This document shows, piece by piece, positions 1 through 7,092 of a stretch of DNA of 13,827 nt; position 1 is the first letter of the stretch, and each line of letters begins with the position of its first letter. Below the pieces are notes generated by a model that had not been told where the DNA came from, searched no databases, and was given only the letters and a program-made list of their open reading frames with translations. A program made the position numbers and the translations under genes. This DNA comes from Desulfobacteria bacterium (lineage in GTDB: Bacteria; Desulfobacterota; Desulfobacteria; Desulfobacterales; C00003060): positions 1 to 13,827 of the forward strand of contig JAQYWL010000320.1 of NCBI GenBank assembly GCA_030145035.1, in the 5' to 3' direction.

Positions 1-291
1 AAGGAAAGTGCCACAGAAAAGATACCGCCCTGTGAGATGGCAGCCATGCCTATCTCACGGGGTAAGGGTGAAAAGGTGCGGTAAGAGCGCACCAGTTCTC
101 TGGGTGACCGGAGAAGATAGGTAAACCCCATCTGGAGCAAGACCAAATAGGGAAGCGTTTGAGGGCGGCCCGTCCGAGCTTCCGGGTCGGTCGCAAGAGG
201 TATTGGGCAACCAATACCCTCAGATGAATGATCGTTGTTCCGTAGAGGGTGACCGATACGGAAAACAGAACTCGGCTTATGGCCTGCTCTG
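1..291 (+). ncRNA. rnpB: RNase P RNA, type A, 5' end cut off by the window
   Basis: This is the catalytic RNA of ribonuclease P, which trims the 5' leader from pre-tRNAs. Conserved blocks appear in the right order: ACAGAAAAGATACCGCC near 13-29, a P12-like hairpin with arms GTGAGAT/ATCTCAC (about 32-58), GGTAAGGGTGAAAAGGTGCG at 60-79, GGTAAACCCCATCTGGAGCA near 120-139 followed by GACCAAATAGG, the universal AGATGAATGA at 222-231, and ACAGAACTCGGCTTAT at 265-280. These match the E. coli type A RNA block for block. The first 80 or so nucleotides, including the 5' strand of P1, lie outside the window. The 3' end is placed by analogy with E. coli, about 11 nt after CGGCTTAT, and is approximate. A repeat hairpin follows at 304. 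The 81-codon frame on the opposite strand here is not a gene. Confidence 0.95.
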
Positions 292-303
292 GCATAAAAC
301 CGC

Positions 304-345
304 TATAAAATCGCTCCGCGATTTTATATAAGGCGGCTTCGCCGC
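304..345. repeat. Palindromic repeat A, copy 1 (double hairpin)
   Basis: A perfect 11-bp inverted repeat TATAAAATCGC/GCGATTTTATA (304-314 and 318-328, 3-nt loop) is followed by a second hairpin GCGGC-ttc-GCCGC (333-345). It lies between rnpB and the HPr-domain gene and ends 13 bp before the ATG. It could help end rnpB transcription, but no T-run follows either stem. The same double unit recurs at 11915-11955. Confidence 0.85.
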
Positions 346-358
346 TTCAAATTGGATC

Positions 359-1675
359 ATGCAAGAAGCCAGCGCTGTTCAGTATAAGGCCGGTTTTGCC
401 GAAAAGGTTCAGATATTTTCAGAAGAGTTCTTGAGGTGTTGCATCTATATCTGCGAAACCGAGTCCTCCCGTGAGACCTTCACCAAAAGACTGTATGCTA
501 AAATGGTCGCAAGCTCCAAGCTCTTGGAAGATTTCTTGGACTTCCATGGCGCAAAAAACAATTCCAACTGGTATTATTATCGTGAGCTGGTCTCAACGGT
601 AAGAAACCTGTCTGAAGCGAGTTACTCCCAGAAACACATCTCCAAGCGGCTCCCTTTGTATGACTTGGCAAAGACCGAGGGGTTTCAGGGGGGTGGACAT
701 GCCACTCACAAATTCCTGGTAGACTCTTTGAGGAAGATCTCTCTCAATGCGTTAGAAGCAGCCGGGCGCCTGCACATTAACTTGCCTGAAGACCGTTTTT
801 CGTGGGACGATTTCCCGGGAATAGCCACTCAGACCACTCTTGAGTTCGACATCGACGATGAAAACCTGGAGGAGGAGAAAAAGAATATTGTCAAGATAAC
901 CACTGAGTTCTTGAGTGTAGCCAAAGAATTTGAAACATTGGGTTTTTATGAGCCATACACCATAGATCAGATTATGGCCATTGTTCCTTCCAGCTTTAAT
1001 GAACAAGAGGCGCGGCGATTTGAAATGGTTGTCCACAGCCTGCAATCATCCTTTGACACGTATGTGAATAGAAGCGGACACCGGTTTCGCGATATCAAAC
1101 TCAAGCGGCTTCGCGGGTACATCTCTGTAGTACTTCACCTCTTGGAGCTTACACGTCGTCTCCTACATTATTATGAACGGCACCTCCATGAGGTCGGCTA
1201 CAAGAACATTTACAAAAGGGTCCGTGATGAATTGGCCAGGGCTGTCAGGCCTGAAGATATTCTTGATCGCATTGTGAATTATGGTCTTTATTATATTTGG
1301 TATTTCTTGGTACAGGGTCAGGATCTCGCCCAGGAGGTCCTAAATGAGAATATGGAGCGGGATTCTATTGTAGTGGGCATACCACAAGAGCTTGGTTTTC
1401 ACAGTCGGCCCTGCATGTTGGTGGCCAAGATCGTTCAGCATTACGGCGGTCAGGTGGAACTGTGGGTGGACTCTGATCGATTTGATGCGAGCAGTGTCCT
1501 GGACATCCAGTGGGCCGGTGGCAAGATTCAAAAAGAAGGCATCAAGGAGGTTGCCTTTAAGGGCGATGTGCGCGCCTTGAAAGACATCCAGATTCTGGCC
1601 AGTGTAAACTACGGGGAAGATTCAATGGGCAAGGGAATTCCGCTCCCCAAAGAGCTCTTCTACCTGAAGCAGTAA
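359..1675 (+). CDS. Protein with long helical N-terminal region and C-terminal HPr phosphocarrier domain
   Basis: The last 105 or so of 438 residues (from about 333) form an HPr-like domain. The phosphorylation-site motif is GFHSRP, with His348 at the position of HPr His15. Exactly 31 residues later is Ser379 (DASSV), matching the regulatory Ser46 of HPr. Residues 1-330 are charged and predicted helical by eye, with no signal peptide or clear membrane segment, and I do not recognise them. HPr normally passes phosphate from enzyme I to sugar PTS proteins. A domain fused to a large partner suggests a regulatory role in an incomplete PTS, but that is inference. No enzyme I, EIIA or HPr kinase gene is in the window. 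The start at 359 is the first ATG after repeat A and has no clear ribosome binding site; Met48 is an alternative. Confidence 0.85.
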   Translation: MQEASAVQYKAGFAEKVQIFSEEFLRCCIYICETESSRETFTKRLYAKMVASSKLLEDFLDFHGAKNNSNWYYYRELVSTVRNLSEASYSQKHISKRLPLYDLAKTEGFQGGGHATHKFLVDSLRKISLNALEAAGRLHINLPEDRFSWDDFPGIATQTTLEFDIDDENLEEEKKNIVKITTEFLSVAKEFETLGFYEPYTIDQIMAIVPSSFNEQEARRFEMVVHSLQSSFDTYVNRSGHRFRDIKLKRLRGYISVVLHLLELTRRLLHYYERHLHEVGYKNIYKRVRDELARAVRPEDILDRIVNYGLYYIWYFLVQGQDLAQEVLNENMERDSIVVGIPQELGFHSRPCMLVAKIVQHYGGQVELWVDSDRFDASSVLDIQWAGGKIQKEGIKEVAFKGDVRALKDIQILASVNYGEDSMGKGIPLPKELFYLKQ

Positions 1676-1813
1676 CCCGGACAAGCCCGCCCTCCTGCCA
1701 AGCCTGCCCGCAATTGCCACGTATGCCGGTGTTTGGGCTGTATGCTGTGCCTGGCGACCTGCCCGCCATTGCTATGTATTCTGCCATACAGGCTATATGC
1801 CGTGCCTGGCGCT

Positions 1814-1852
1814 GGCAGGCGGGTCGCGAGCGCTCAGGCGAGGCGGGCGGGC
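1814..1852. repeat. GC-rich interspersed repeat, copy 1
   Basis: It begins GGCAGGCGGGTCGCGAG and ends GGCGGGCGGGC. It aligns over about 39 bp with 2061-2098, with only a few substitutions and a one-base gap. Flanking sequence holds further CCCGCC/GGCGGG pieces able to fold back on one another. Confidence 0.7.
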
Positions 1853-1879
1853 GGAGTGAGGCGGACGGGCCGGAACCCA

Positions 1880-1959
1880 AAAGTGCCTAAAGTTAAGGAT
1901 TGCGTTTTCAGCGCGGTCAATTTTAGGAAATGACATAACACCTCAACTTTAGGCACTTT
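1880..1959. repeat. Nonamer-family inverted repeat element, locus 1
   Basis: The left arm AAAGTGCCTAAAGTTAAGG (1880-1898) and the right arm CCTCAACTTTAGGCACTTT (1941-1959) are reverse complements at 18 of 19 positions and flank a 42-bp core. The left arm is found again, exactly and in reverse complement, at 13223-13241. It lies between the HPr-domain gene and ispD. Confidence 0.8.
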
Positions 1960-1994
1960 AGATCACTTATTAGGCACTTCACACTTTTACTTAA

Positions 1995-2828
1995 ATGAAA
2001 CAACCCAAAATCGAAAACTCGCAATCCCTGCCCGCCACCTGCCCGCCATTGCCAGGCCTTGGCAGGCGGGTCGCAAGACTCAGCCGAGGCGGACGGGCTC
2101 AGGAGAGGCAGGCGGGAACAATCGACAATCGACAACCAGCAACGGGGGTTGCCGCAGTTATTGCGGGAGCAGGGCAGGGGACCCGGATGGGGAGCGAAGC
2201 CAGAAAGCAATACATGATGCTGGGAAACCGCCCAGTGCTGGCCCATACCCTTCTTGCCTTTGAAAAATGCGATGCGATTGAAGAGATATTCCTGGTAATC
2301 CCTCGGGGTGATGATCCTCTTTGCAAAAAGGAGATCATAGATCCGCTGAGACCTAACAAACCGATTCATCTAATTTCAGGGGGTGCCACAAGACAGGAGT
2401 CGGTCTACAACGGCTTGAAGGCCATTGACGGCAGGTTTGGCCTGGTGGTTATCCACGATGGTGTTCGGCCGTTGGTCAAGATCGACCGCATCGCTGAGTG
2501 TGTTAGGGTGGCTGAGAAATATGGAGGCTGCATCCTGGCCGTAGCGGCAAGTGACACCATAAAGACCGTAGACGAACATGACCGTGTGATTGTGACCATG
2601 AAGCGTCACATGATCAGGATGGCCCAAACCCCTCAAGCATTCCACTATAATCTTATCCGCGGAGCCCATGAGGCCGCACAAAAGGAAGCTTGTGTGGGGA
2701 CTGATGATGCTGAATTGGTAGAGCTGTGCGGTGAGGTGGTAAAGGTGATTCCGGGTGATCCTTACAACATCAAGATTACCACACCTGAAGATCTCAAATT
2801 GGCCGAAGCCCTGCTGGCGCGCCGGTAA
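1995..2828 (+). CDS. ispD: 2-C-methyl-D-erythritol 4-phosphate cytidylyltransferase with repeat-coded N-terminus
   Basis: IspD couples CTP and methylerythritol phosphate to give CDP-methylerythritol, the third step of the MEP isoprenoid route. Residues 52-277 are a full-length match: nucleotide-binding loop GAGQGTRMG then KQY (58-73), GGATRQESVYNGL (129-141), HDGVRP (154-159), QTPQAF (211-216), TDDAELVE (236-243) and NIKITTPEDL (258-267). The usual length is about 230. Residues 1-51 are extra and are encoded by a GC-rich repeat plus a CAATCGA heptamer repeat. In this frame the only ATG or GTG upstream of the core is the ATG at 1995; a TTG lies at codon 19. The true start is therefore uncertain, and no good ribosome binding site precedes 1995. 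It converges on pyrD. Confidence 0.93.
   Translation: MKQPKIENSQSLPATCPPLPGLGRRVARLSRGGRAQERQAGTIDNRQPATGVAAVIAGAGQGTRMGSEARKQYMMLGNRPVLAHTLLAFEKCDAIEEIFLVIPRGDDPLCKKEIIDPLRPNKPIHLISGGATRQESVYNGLKAIDGRFGLVVIHDGVRPLVKIDRIAECVRVAEKYGGCILAVAASDTIKTVDEHDRVIVTMKRHMIRMAQTPQAFHYNLIRGAHEAAQKEACVGTDDAELVELCGEVVKVIPGDPYNIKITTPEDLKLAEALLARR
2061..2098. repeat. GC-rich interspersed repeat, copy 2, inside the ispD frame
   Basis: The unit starts GGCAGGCGGGTCGCAAGAC and ends GAGGCGGACGGGC, closely matching 1814-1852. It sits inside the 5' end of the ispD reading frame and encodes an Arg/Gly-rich stretch (about residues 23-35) foreign to the IspD family. Confidence 0.75.
2117..2135. repeat. CAATCGA heptamer repeat, locus 1
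   Basis: Two full CAATCGA units and a partial third lie in the ispD frame just before the conserved domain. The 19-bp string AACAATCGACAATCGACAA is identical to 8972-8990, nearly 7 kb away. Confidence 0.8.
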
Positions 2829-2832
2829 AAAA

Positions 2833-3029
2833 GATGGAGTGATGGAGTACTGGAGTAGTGGGTAGTAAGATCTGCCCGCTCGTGCCCGTCCGCCATCGGC
2901 TTTGCCCGTCTACCTCGCGAGGCCACGGCAAGCGAGCAGGCCTCAGGCGAATACCGGGCGGGCCTCGCAGTGGCAGGCGGGGCGGAAGAATTATTTCTTG
3001 CCAGCAAACCCATCACTCCAATACTCCAC
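2833..3029. repeat. Octamer-family inverted arms around a GC-rich repeat, ispD-pyrD junction
   Basis: The left arm has tandem 8-bp units GATGGAGT, GATGGAGT, ACTGGAGT (2833-2856). The right arm has the reverse orientation, CATCACTC then CAATACTC (3011-3026). Between them lies a third GC-rich repeat (about 2875-2985) with GCCCGTCCGCC and GGCAGGCGGG (2972-2981). The right arm is inside the 3' end of pyrD. The element separates two convergent genes and could act as a two-way terminator; no T-run proves this. Confidence 0.7.
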
Positions 3030-4004
3030 TTGGGGCGAAGCCCCTTGTTCTGTTCTCAGGCTCCCGATGATGTTGCTGATATCCGTGATGTTGTTCTTCA
3101 CAAGATAGGACCTAAGGCCTTCCACAATCTCCAGAGTTGCCCGCGGGTTGACAAAATTGGCAGTACCAACCTGTACGGCACGGGCCCCAACAATCAAAAA
3201 CTCCAAGGCATCCAAGGCATCCATTATCCCGCCTATACCAATGACCGGGATACGCACCGCCTGGGCTGCCTCCCACACCATTCGTAGCGCAATCGGTTTG
3301 ATTGCAGGTCCGGAAAGGCCTCCTGTGATGTTGGCGAGTTTGGGCCGGCGCGTCGCCACATCCACGGCCATTCCCGTGATCGTATTGATAAGGGAGACCG
3401 CATCGGCTCCTGCTTCCTCTACGCTCCGCGCGATGGCCTTAATATCAGCCACGTTTGGCGAGAGCTTGGCGATCAATGGAAGCCCTGTCTTTTCCCTCAC
3501 CGCTTTCACCACCTCAAAGGCCATCTTTGGATCGGTTCCAAAGGCGATCCCGCCAGCCTTGACATTGGGGCACGAGATGTTTACCTCGATACCGGCTATT
3601 CCCTCCAGATCCTGGATCCGTTCAGCCAGTTCAACGTAGGCTTTTGTCTCGTGGCCGTAAATATTCAGGACAATGGGGGTCTCCAGAGTTTGAAGAAACG
3701 GGAGTTTCTCCTGCACAAAGGCTTCCAGTCCCGGGTTTTCAAGGCCGATCGCATTCAGCATCCCCCCGCACGTCTCCACGGTCCGAGGGGGAGGATTGCC
3801 GGCAGAGGGCTTGAGAGAAAGGCCCTTTACAATGATACCACCCAGTCTGTTCAGATCAACCAGCGAGGCCAACTCCTGTCCATACCCAAAAGTGCCGGAG
3901 GCGGTCATCACCGGGTTTTTCATGAAGATGCCACCCACTTCTACAGCAAGGTTATAGGATTGCGGATTGTGGATTGCGGATTGCGGATTTAAGTTACACA
4001 TCAT
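2991..4004 (-). CDS. pyrD: Dihydroorotate dehydrogenase, class 1B catalytic subunit
   Basis: It oxidises dihydroorotate to orotate in pyrimidine synthesis, in the cytoplasm with FMN. Features seen: TASGTFGYG near residue 34, IVKGLSLKP with the FMN-site Lys60, NAIGLENPG (84-92), and NISCPN with Cys145 as the catalytic base, which marks class 1. IGIGGI and a GARAVQVGTANF phosphate-binding stretch lie near the C-terminus. Class 1B enzymes normally pair with PyrK; none is in the window. Both ends carry foreign sequence: residues 1-17 come from GGATTGC heptamers, and about 319-337 (with EYWSDG) from the octamer repeat. The start at 4004 is kept because no other ATG precedes the domain; ATG 4001 is equally possible. 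It is last in the xseA-xseB-ispA-dxs-pyrD block, 55 bp after dxs. Confidence 0.95.
   Translation of the reverse strand: MMCNLNPQSAIHNPQSYNLAVEVGGIFMKNPVMTASGTFGYGQELASLVDLNRLGGIIVKGLSLKPSAGNPPPRTVETCGGMLNAIGLENPGLEAFVQEKLPFLQTLETPIVLNIYGHETKAYVELAERIQDLEGIAGIEVNISCPNVKAGGIAFGTDPKMAFEVVKAVREKTGLPLIAKLSPNVADIKAIARSVEEAGADAVSLINTITGMAVDVATRRPKLANITGGLSGPAIKPIALRMVWEAAQAVRIPVIGIGGIMDALDALEFLIVGARAVQVGTANFVNPRATLEIVEGLRSYLVKNNITDISNIIGSLRTEQGASPQVEYWSDGFAGKK
3957..3990. repeat. GGATTGC heptamer array
   Basis: The units are GGATTGC, GGATTGT, GGATTGC, GGATTGC and a partial GGATTT, head to tail. The array lies inside the 5' end of the pyrD frame and encodes a short Asn-Pro-Gln-Ser type N-terminal tail not typical of PyrD. 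Confidence 0.85.
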
Positions 4005-4040
4005 TTACGATGTAAATCAAACTGGCAAACACCCTTATTT

Positions 4041-4060
4041 AATTCCTGAATTCCTGAATT
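4041..4060. repeat. AATTCCTG octamer array
   Basis: Two AATTCCTG units and a partial third lie in the 55-bp dxs-pyrD gap. The partial third unit reaches the first base of the dxs stop codon. Confidence 0.7.
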
Positions 4061-5931
4061 CATTGGACCATATCCCTGACAGCTTTTACAATTGCAGGCG
4101 TATCAATGCCGTACTTTGAACGTAAAACCCGCTGTGAGCCGTGTTGCACAAAGGTGTCCGAAATCCCGAGCCGCACCACTCGGCTGGCCGTGATGCGCGC
4201 GTCTGCCAGGCACTCGAGCACCGCACTGCCAAAGCCACCTTGCAATATATTTTCCTCAACGGTCAGGATGAATGGAATTTCTCTGGCAAGTCGGTTGATC
4301 AACTCGGCATCAAGGGGTTTTACAAAACGGCTGTTGACCACCGTGGCTGAAATGCTTTGCTCTTCAAGTTGTTTTTTGGCCTCAAGGGCTGCCGTCACTG
4401 TCACCCCAACTGCCAGGATCAGGACATCGGCGCCTGTGGTGAGGACCTCTCCCTTGCCAATAGGAAGGGTATGAATTTCGTCATCCATGGAACCCCCGGT
4501 GCCACAGCCTCTCGGATATCTGAAGGCAATGGGGCCAGGATGATCAAGGGCCGTCATCAGCATGTGTCGCAGTTCGTTTTCATCCTTTGGTGCCATGACT
4601 ACCATATTCGGGAGGTTGCGAAGATAGGAAAAGTCAAACAGACCGTGATGCGTGGGCCCATCTTCACCAACAATTCCTCCACGGTCCATGGCAAAGACCA
4701 CGGGATGCTTTTCAAGGCATACGTCGTGAAGGATCTGGTCATAGGCTCGCTGCAAAAAGGTGGAATAGATCGCAACCACCGGACGAAATCCCTCAATAGC
4801 CATGCCGGCCGCAAAGGTCACGGCATGCTGTTCGGCGATACCCACATCAAAAAAGCGTTCGGGAAAGACCTCGGAAAAGGCATTGAGTCCGGTTCCCTCT
4901 GGCATGGCTGCCGTGACCGCCACGATACGCTCATTTTCTCGCGCAAGCTCAACAAGGGTATTTCCAAAGACTTCCGTATAGGTCGGAGGTTTTTTCTGCG
5001 GGGAAATACGATTGCCCGTTGTGATTTCAAAAGACCCAACGCCATGAAAATACGTAGGGTTGCGCTCTGCAGGCGGATAACCTTTGCCTTTTTTCGTCGT
5101 GACGTGAAGCAGGACAGGCTTGGTCATCTCCTTTACGTTCCGGAGTGTGTCGATCAAGTGGTCCAACCTATGACCCTTGATGGGACCAAAATATTTAAAC
5201 TTGAACGCTTCAAAGAGCATCCCCGGAGTAATAAAGGCCTTGAACGAGTCTTCGGTTCGCTTGGCAAGCTTGTATGCGTCATCCCCGAACTTGGGAAGGG
5301 ACTTTAAAAACTCCTTGAGTTCCTCTCTGAGGGCCATAAAGTATTTTGCAGAGAGTTTTCGACTCAAAAACGAGGAAAGGACGCCCACATTTCGGGCAAT
5401 GGACATCTCATTGTCATTCAGGATCACAATAAGGTTTTTCTCCAGGTCACCCGCCTGGTTAAACCCTTCATAGGCCAGGCCGCCGGTCATAGAACCATCC
5501 CCGATAACCGCAACGATTTTAGCAGGATCTTTTTTCAGGCACTTGCCGCAGGCAATCCCAAGTCCTGCGGAAATGGAAGTGCTCGCATGTCCTGTGGAAA
5601 AGGCATCGTATGGACTTTCGCTCATGCGAGTGAAGCCGCTCAAACCGCCGTACTGTCGCAGGGTGTGAAATCTGTCTCTCCGACCCGTAAGCAGTTTGTG
5701 GGCATATGCCTGGTGGCCTACATCCCATATGATCTTGTCGTTCGGCGGATCAAAGACATAGAGCAAGGCTATGGTCAACTCGACCACTCCAAGGCTGGGG
5801 GCCAGGTGTCCGCCCGTCCGGGAGACCGTTTCGATGATCACCTTGCGGATCTCTCTGGCCAGTTCCGGAAGTTGTGAGCGTTGTAAGCGTTTAAGATCTT
5901 CTGGAGAATCAATTTTATCTAAATGTTTCAC
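4060..5931 (-). CDS. dxs: 1-deoxy-D-xylulose-5-phosphate synthase
   Basis: Dxs condenses pyruvate and glyceraldehyde 3-phosphate with thiamine diphosphate, the entry step of the MEP route. At 623 residues it has the family's normal length. Features: GGHLAPSLG (40-48), VGHQAYAHK (71-79), the thiamine diphosphate/Mg motif GDGSMTGG (144-151) with its closing Asn at about 172-174, the pyrimidine-domain glutamate E367 in VGIAEQHAVT, and the later GEDGPTHHG motif. The start codon is GTG (5931), with AAGAGG 5 nt upstream, a good ribosome binding site. It lies between ispA (147-bp gap filled by an octamer repeat) and pyrD. Together with ispD and ispA it gives three isoprenoid genes in the window. A long frame on the opposite strand is a shadow. 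Confidence 0.98.
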   Translation of the reverse strand: MKHLDKIDSPEDLKRLQRSQLPELAREIRKVIIETVSRTGGHLAPSLGVVELTIALLYVFDPPNDKIIWDVGHQAYAHKLLTGRRDRFHTLRQYGGLSGFTRMSESPYDAFSTGHASTSISAGLGIACGKCLKKDPAKIVAVIGDGSMTGGLAYEGFNQAGDLEKNLIVILNDNEMSIARNVGVLSSFLSRKLSAKYFMALREELKEFLKSLPKFGDDAYKLAKRTEDSFKAFITPGMLFEAFKFKYFGPIKGHRLDHLIDTLRNVKEMTKPVLLHVTTKKGKGYPPAERNPTYFHGVGSFEITTGNRISPQKKPPTYTEVFGNTLVELARENERIVAVTAAMPEGTGLNAFSEVFPERFFDVGIAEQHAVTFAAGMAIEGFRPVVAIYSTFLQRAYDQILHDVCLEKHPVVFAMDRGGIVGEDGPTHHGLFDFSYLRNLPNMVVMAPKDENELRHMLMTALDHPGPIAFRYPRGCGTGGSMDDEIHTLPIGKGEVLTTGADVLILAVGVTVTAALEAKKQLEEQSISATVVNSRFVKPLDAELINRLAREIPFILTVEENILQGGFGSAVLECLADARITASRVVRLGISDTFVQHGSQRVLRSKYGIDTPAIVKAVRDMVQ

Positions 5932-5986
5932 TCTAACCTCTTATCCCAAGTTGTTCGTTAGAATCCTCAAAACCACGAAGTTTTCC

Positions 5987-6070
5987 TGGAGTACTGGAGA
6001 AAAAGATTTATAGGCTTAGGGCAGGCTTGTGTTTCCCATTACTCCATTACTCCACCACTCCATTACTCCA
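5987..6070. repeat. Octamer-family inverted arms, ispA-dxs junction
   Basis: Left arm: two TGGAG units spaced 8 bp (5987-5999). Right arm: four CTCCA units at the same 8-bp period (6042-6070). A core of about 40 bp separates them. The constant part is TGGAG and the three following bases vary. It fills most of the 147-bp ispA-dxs gap. Confidence 0.8.
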
Positions 6071-6078
6071 ATTTCGAC

Positions 6079-6993
6079 TTAGCTTGTTCTTTCAACAACA
6101 TATCGTGCAATGGCAGCAAGGGGCTCCCCTTTTTTGCCAAAGATCCTAAGTGCCTCCAAGGCACTATCTATCAGTTCGCCGGCGCGCACCTTCGCCTGTT
6201 CCAGTCCCATCAAAGAAGGACAAGTTGCCTTTTGGTGGGCTCGATCGCTGCCCACGGGCTTGCCAAGCATCTCAGGTGTTCCTTCAACGTTCAGTATATC
6301 GTCAGCCACCTGAAAGGCAAGGCCGATATGTCGGCCGTAAGCACCCAGAGCGGCTATTTCCTGAGAGCTGCCTCCGCCAAGGATCGCCCCGGTCTGCACA
6401 GAAGCCTCAATAAGCACCCCGGTTTTTAGTCGATGAAGCCTCTCAAGCTCTCCCAAAGTGATTTCTTTTCCCTCAGAGGAGATATCCATCATCTGGCCTT
6501 GCACCATACCTAAATACCCGGCAGCCCGTGCAATCAGATAAATGACCTCCAGCCGCTTCAAGGCGTCACCCCGCTTGTTACGCCCTTCAGTTGCCAGGGC
6601 CTCAAAGGCAGCAGCCTGCAATGCGTCTCCGGCCAGGATGGCAGTGGTCTCATTAAAGGCCTTATGGCATGTCGGTTTGCCACGACGAAGGTCGTCATCG
6701 TCCATGGCCGGAAGATCATCATGGATCAGAGAATAGGTGTGAATAAGCTCCAGGGCGCATGCAGCAGGCATCACATCCGCCTCAGAGCCCCCCACGGCTT
6801 CTGAAGCTGCAATACACAAGACAGGACGCAGCCGTTTACCCCCCGCCTCAAGGGAGTAACGCATGGCCTGGACCAGCAGGGTAGGGTAGGGCTCACTATT
6901 GTCCCAGAGTTTCCCGAGGGCAGCATTGATGGTTTGCTGCTTTGCTTTCAGGTAGGCCGTCAGATCAAACATGCTCAGAGAAAATGCGCTCAT
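6079..6993 (-). CDS. ispA: Polyprenyl (farnesyl/geranylgeranyl type) diphosphate synthase
   Basis: It adds isopentenyl diphosphate to allylic diphosphates to make short-chain prenyl diphosphates for quinone and undecaprenyl synthesis. The first Asp-rich motif is HDDLPAMD followed by DDDLRRGKPT, with four residues between the Asp pair and third Asp as in bacterial FPP synthases. The second is QVADDILNVEG, with Asn where many members have Asp. GGKRLRP is the diphosphate-binding motif. The frame stays open to 7083, but the extra 30 residues come from the octamer repeat. ATG 6993 gives about 304 residues, the family norm; ATG 6972 is also possible. Product chain length cannot be fixed from sequence alone. 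Its place between xseB and dxs is a common arrangement. Confidence 0.93.
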   Translation of the reverse strand: MSAFSLSMFDLTAYLKAKQQTINAALGKLWDNSEPYPTLLVQAMRYSLEAGGKRLRPVLCIAASEAVGGSEADVMPAACALELIHTYSLIHDDLPAMDDDDLRRGKPTCHKAFNETTAILAGDALQAAAFEALATEGRNKRGDALKRLEVIYLIARAAGYLGMVQGQMMDISSEGKEITLGELERLHRLKTGVLIEASVQTGAILGGGSSQEIAALGAYGRHIGLAFQVADDILNVEGTPEMLGKPVGSDRAHQKATCPSLMGLEQAKVRAGELIDSALEALRIFGKKGEPLAAIARYVVERTS

Positions 6994-7023
6994 CTTTTCT
7001 GGTCTCAAGCTCCAGCAAAGGAT

Positions 7024-7090
7024 TGGAGCACTGGAGTACTGGAGTACTGGTCTTTCCATCACTCCATCACTCCACCACTCCATTACTCCA
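7024..7090. repeat. Octamer-family inverted arms, xseB-ispA junction
   Basis: Left arm: three TGGAG units at 8-bp period (7024-7044), ending TACTGG at 7050. Right arm: four CTCCA units at 8-bp period (7062-7090). The gap is only about 6 bp, so this is the tightest hairpin of the family. If the ispA frame is read from 7083 the repeat gives a Trp/Ser/Gly/Val/Met-rich tail. Confidence 0.85.
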
Positions 7091-7092
7091 TC

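Larger units (their letters stand above)
1676..1994. other. Gene-free stretch of 319 bp made of repeats
   Basis: No credible gene is seen. It contains GC-rich repeats (about 1684-1870), a 21-bp direct repeat with two mismatches (1736-1756 and 1791-1811, sharing GTGCCTGGCG), and the nonamer inverted-repeat element (1880-1959, with an extra TTAGGCACTT unit at about 1970-1979). The short frames crossing it are low-complexity translations of the repeats. Confidence 0.75.

Noticed and set aside
50..295. 81-codon minus-strand frame at the left edge
   Set aside because: It lies antisense to conserved RNase P RNA blocks, which explain the sequence fully.
300..345. Double hairpin after rnpB as a dedicated rnpB terminator
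   Set aside because: The same element recurs in three unrelated places and lacks a following T-run, so a repeat is the better explanation.
1733..1933. 66-codon plus-strand frame in the gap before ispD
   Set aside because: Made of GC-rich and nonamer repeats; no independent coding signal.
3148..3639. 163-codon plus-strand frame
   Set aside because: Antisense shadow of pyrD with Ser/Ala-rich, featureless product.
4357..5307. 316-codon plus-strand frame
   Set aside because: Entirely opposite to dxs, whose motifs are intact; the product shows no family features.
6290..6320. Asn replacing Asp in the second Asp-rich motif of IspA (DDILN) as a sign of inactivity
   Set aside because: From memory, DDILN variants are common in related deltaproteobacterial enzymes; the first motif and GGKRLRP are intact.
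6994..7083. Upstream extension of ispA as a real N-terminal domain
   Set aside because: The 30 extra residues are translated octamer repeat, and ATG 6993 gives the family's usual length.
7024..7090. Possible CRISPR array from regular repeats
   Set aside because: Units are 8 bp with no spacers and occur in inverted arms; no cas genes in the window.
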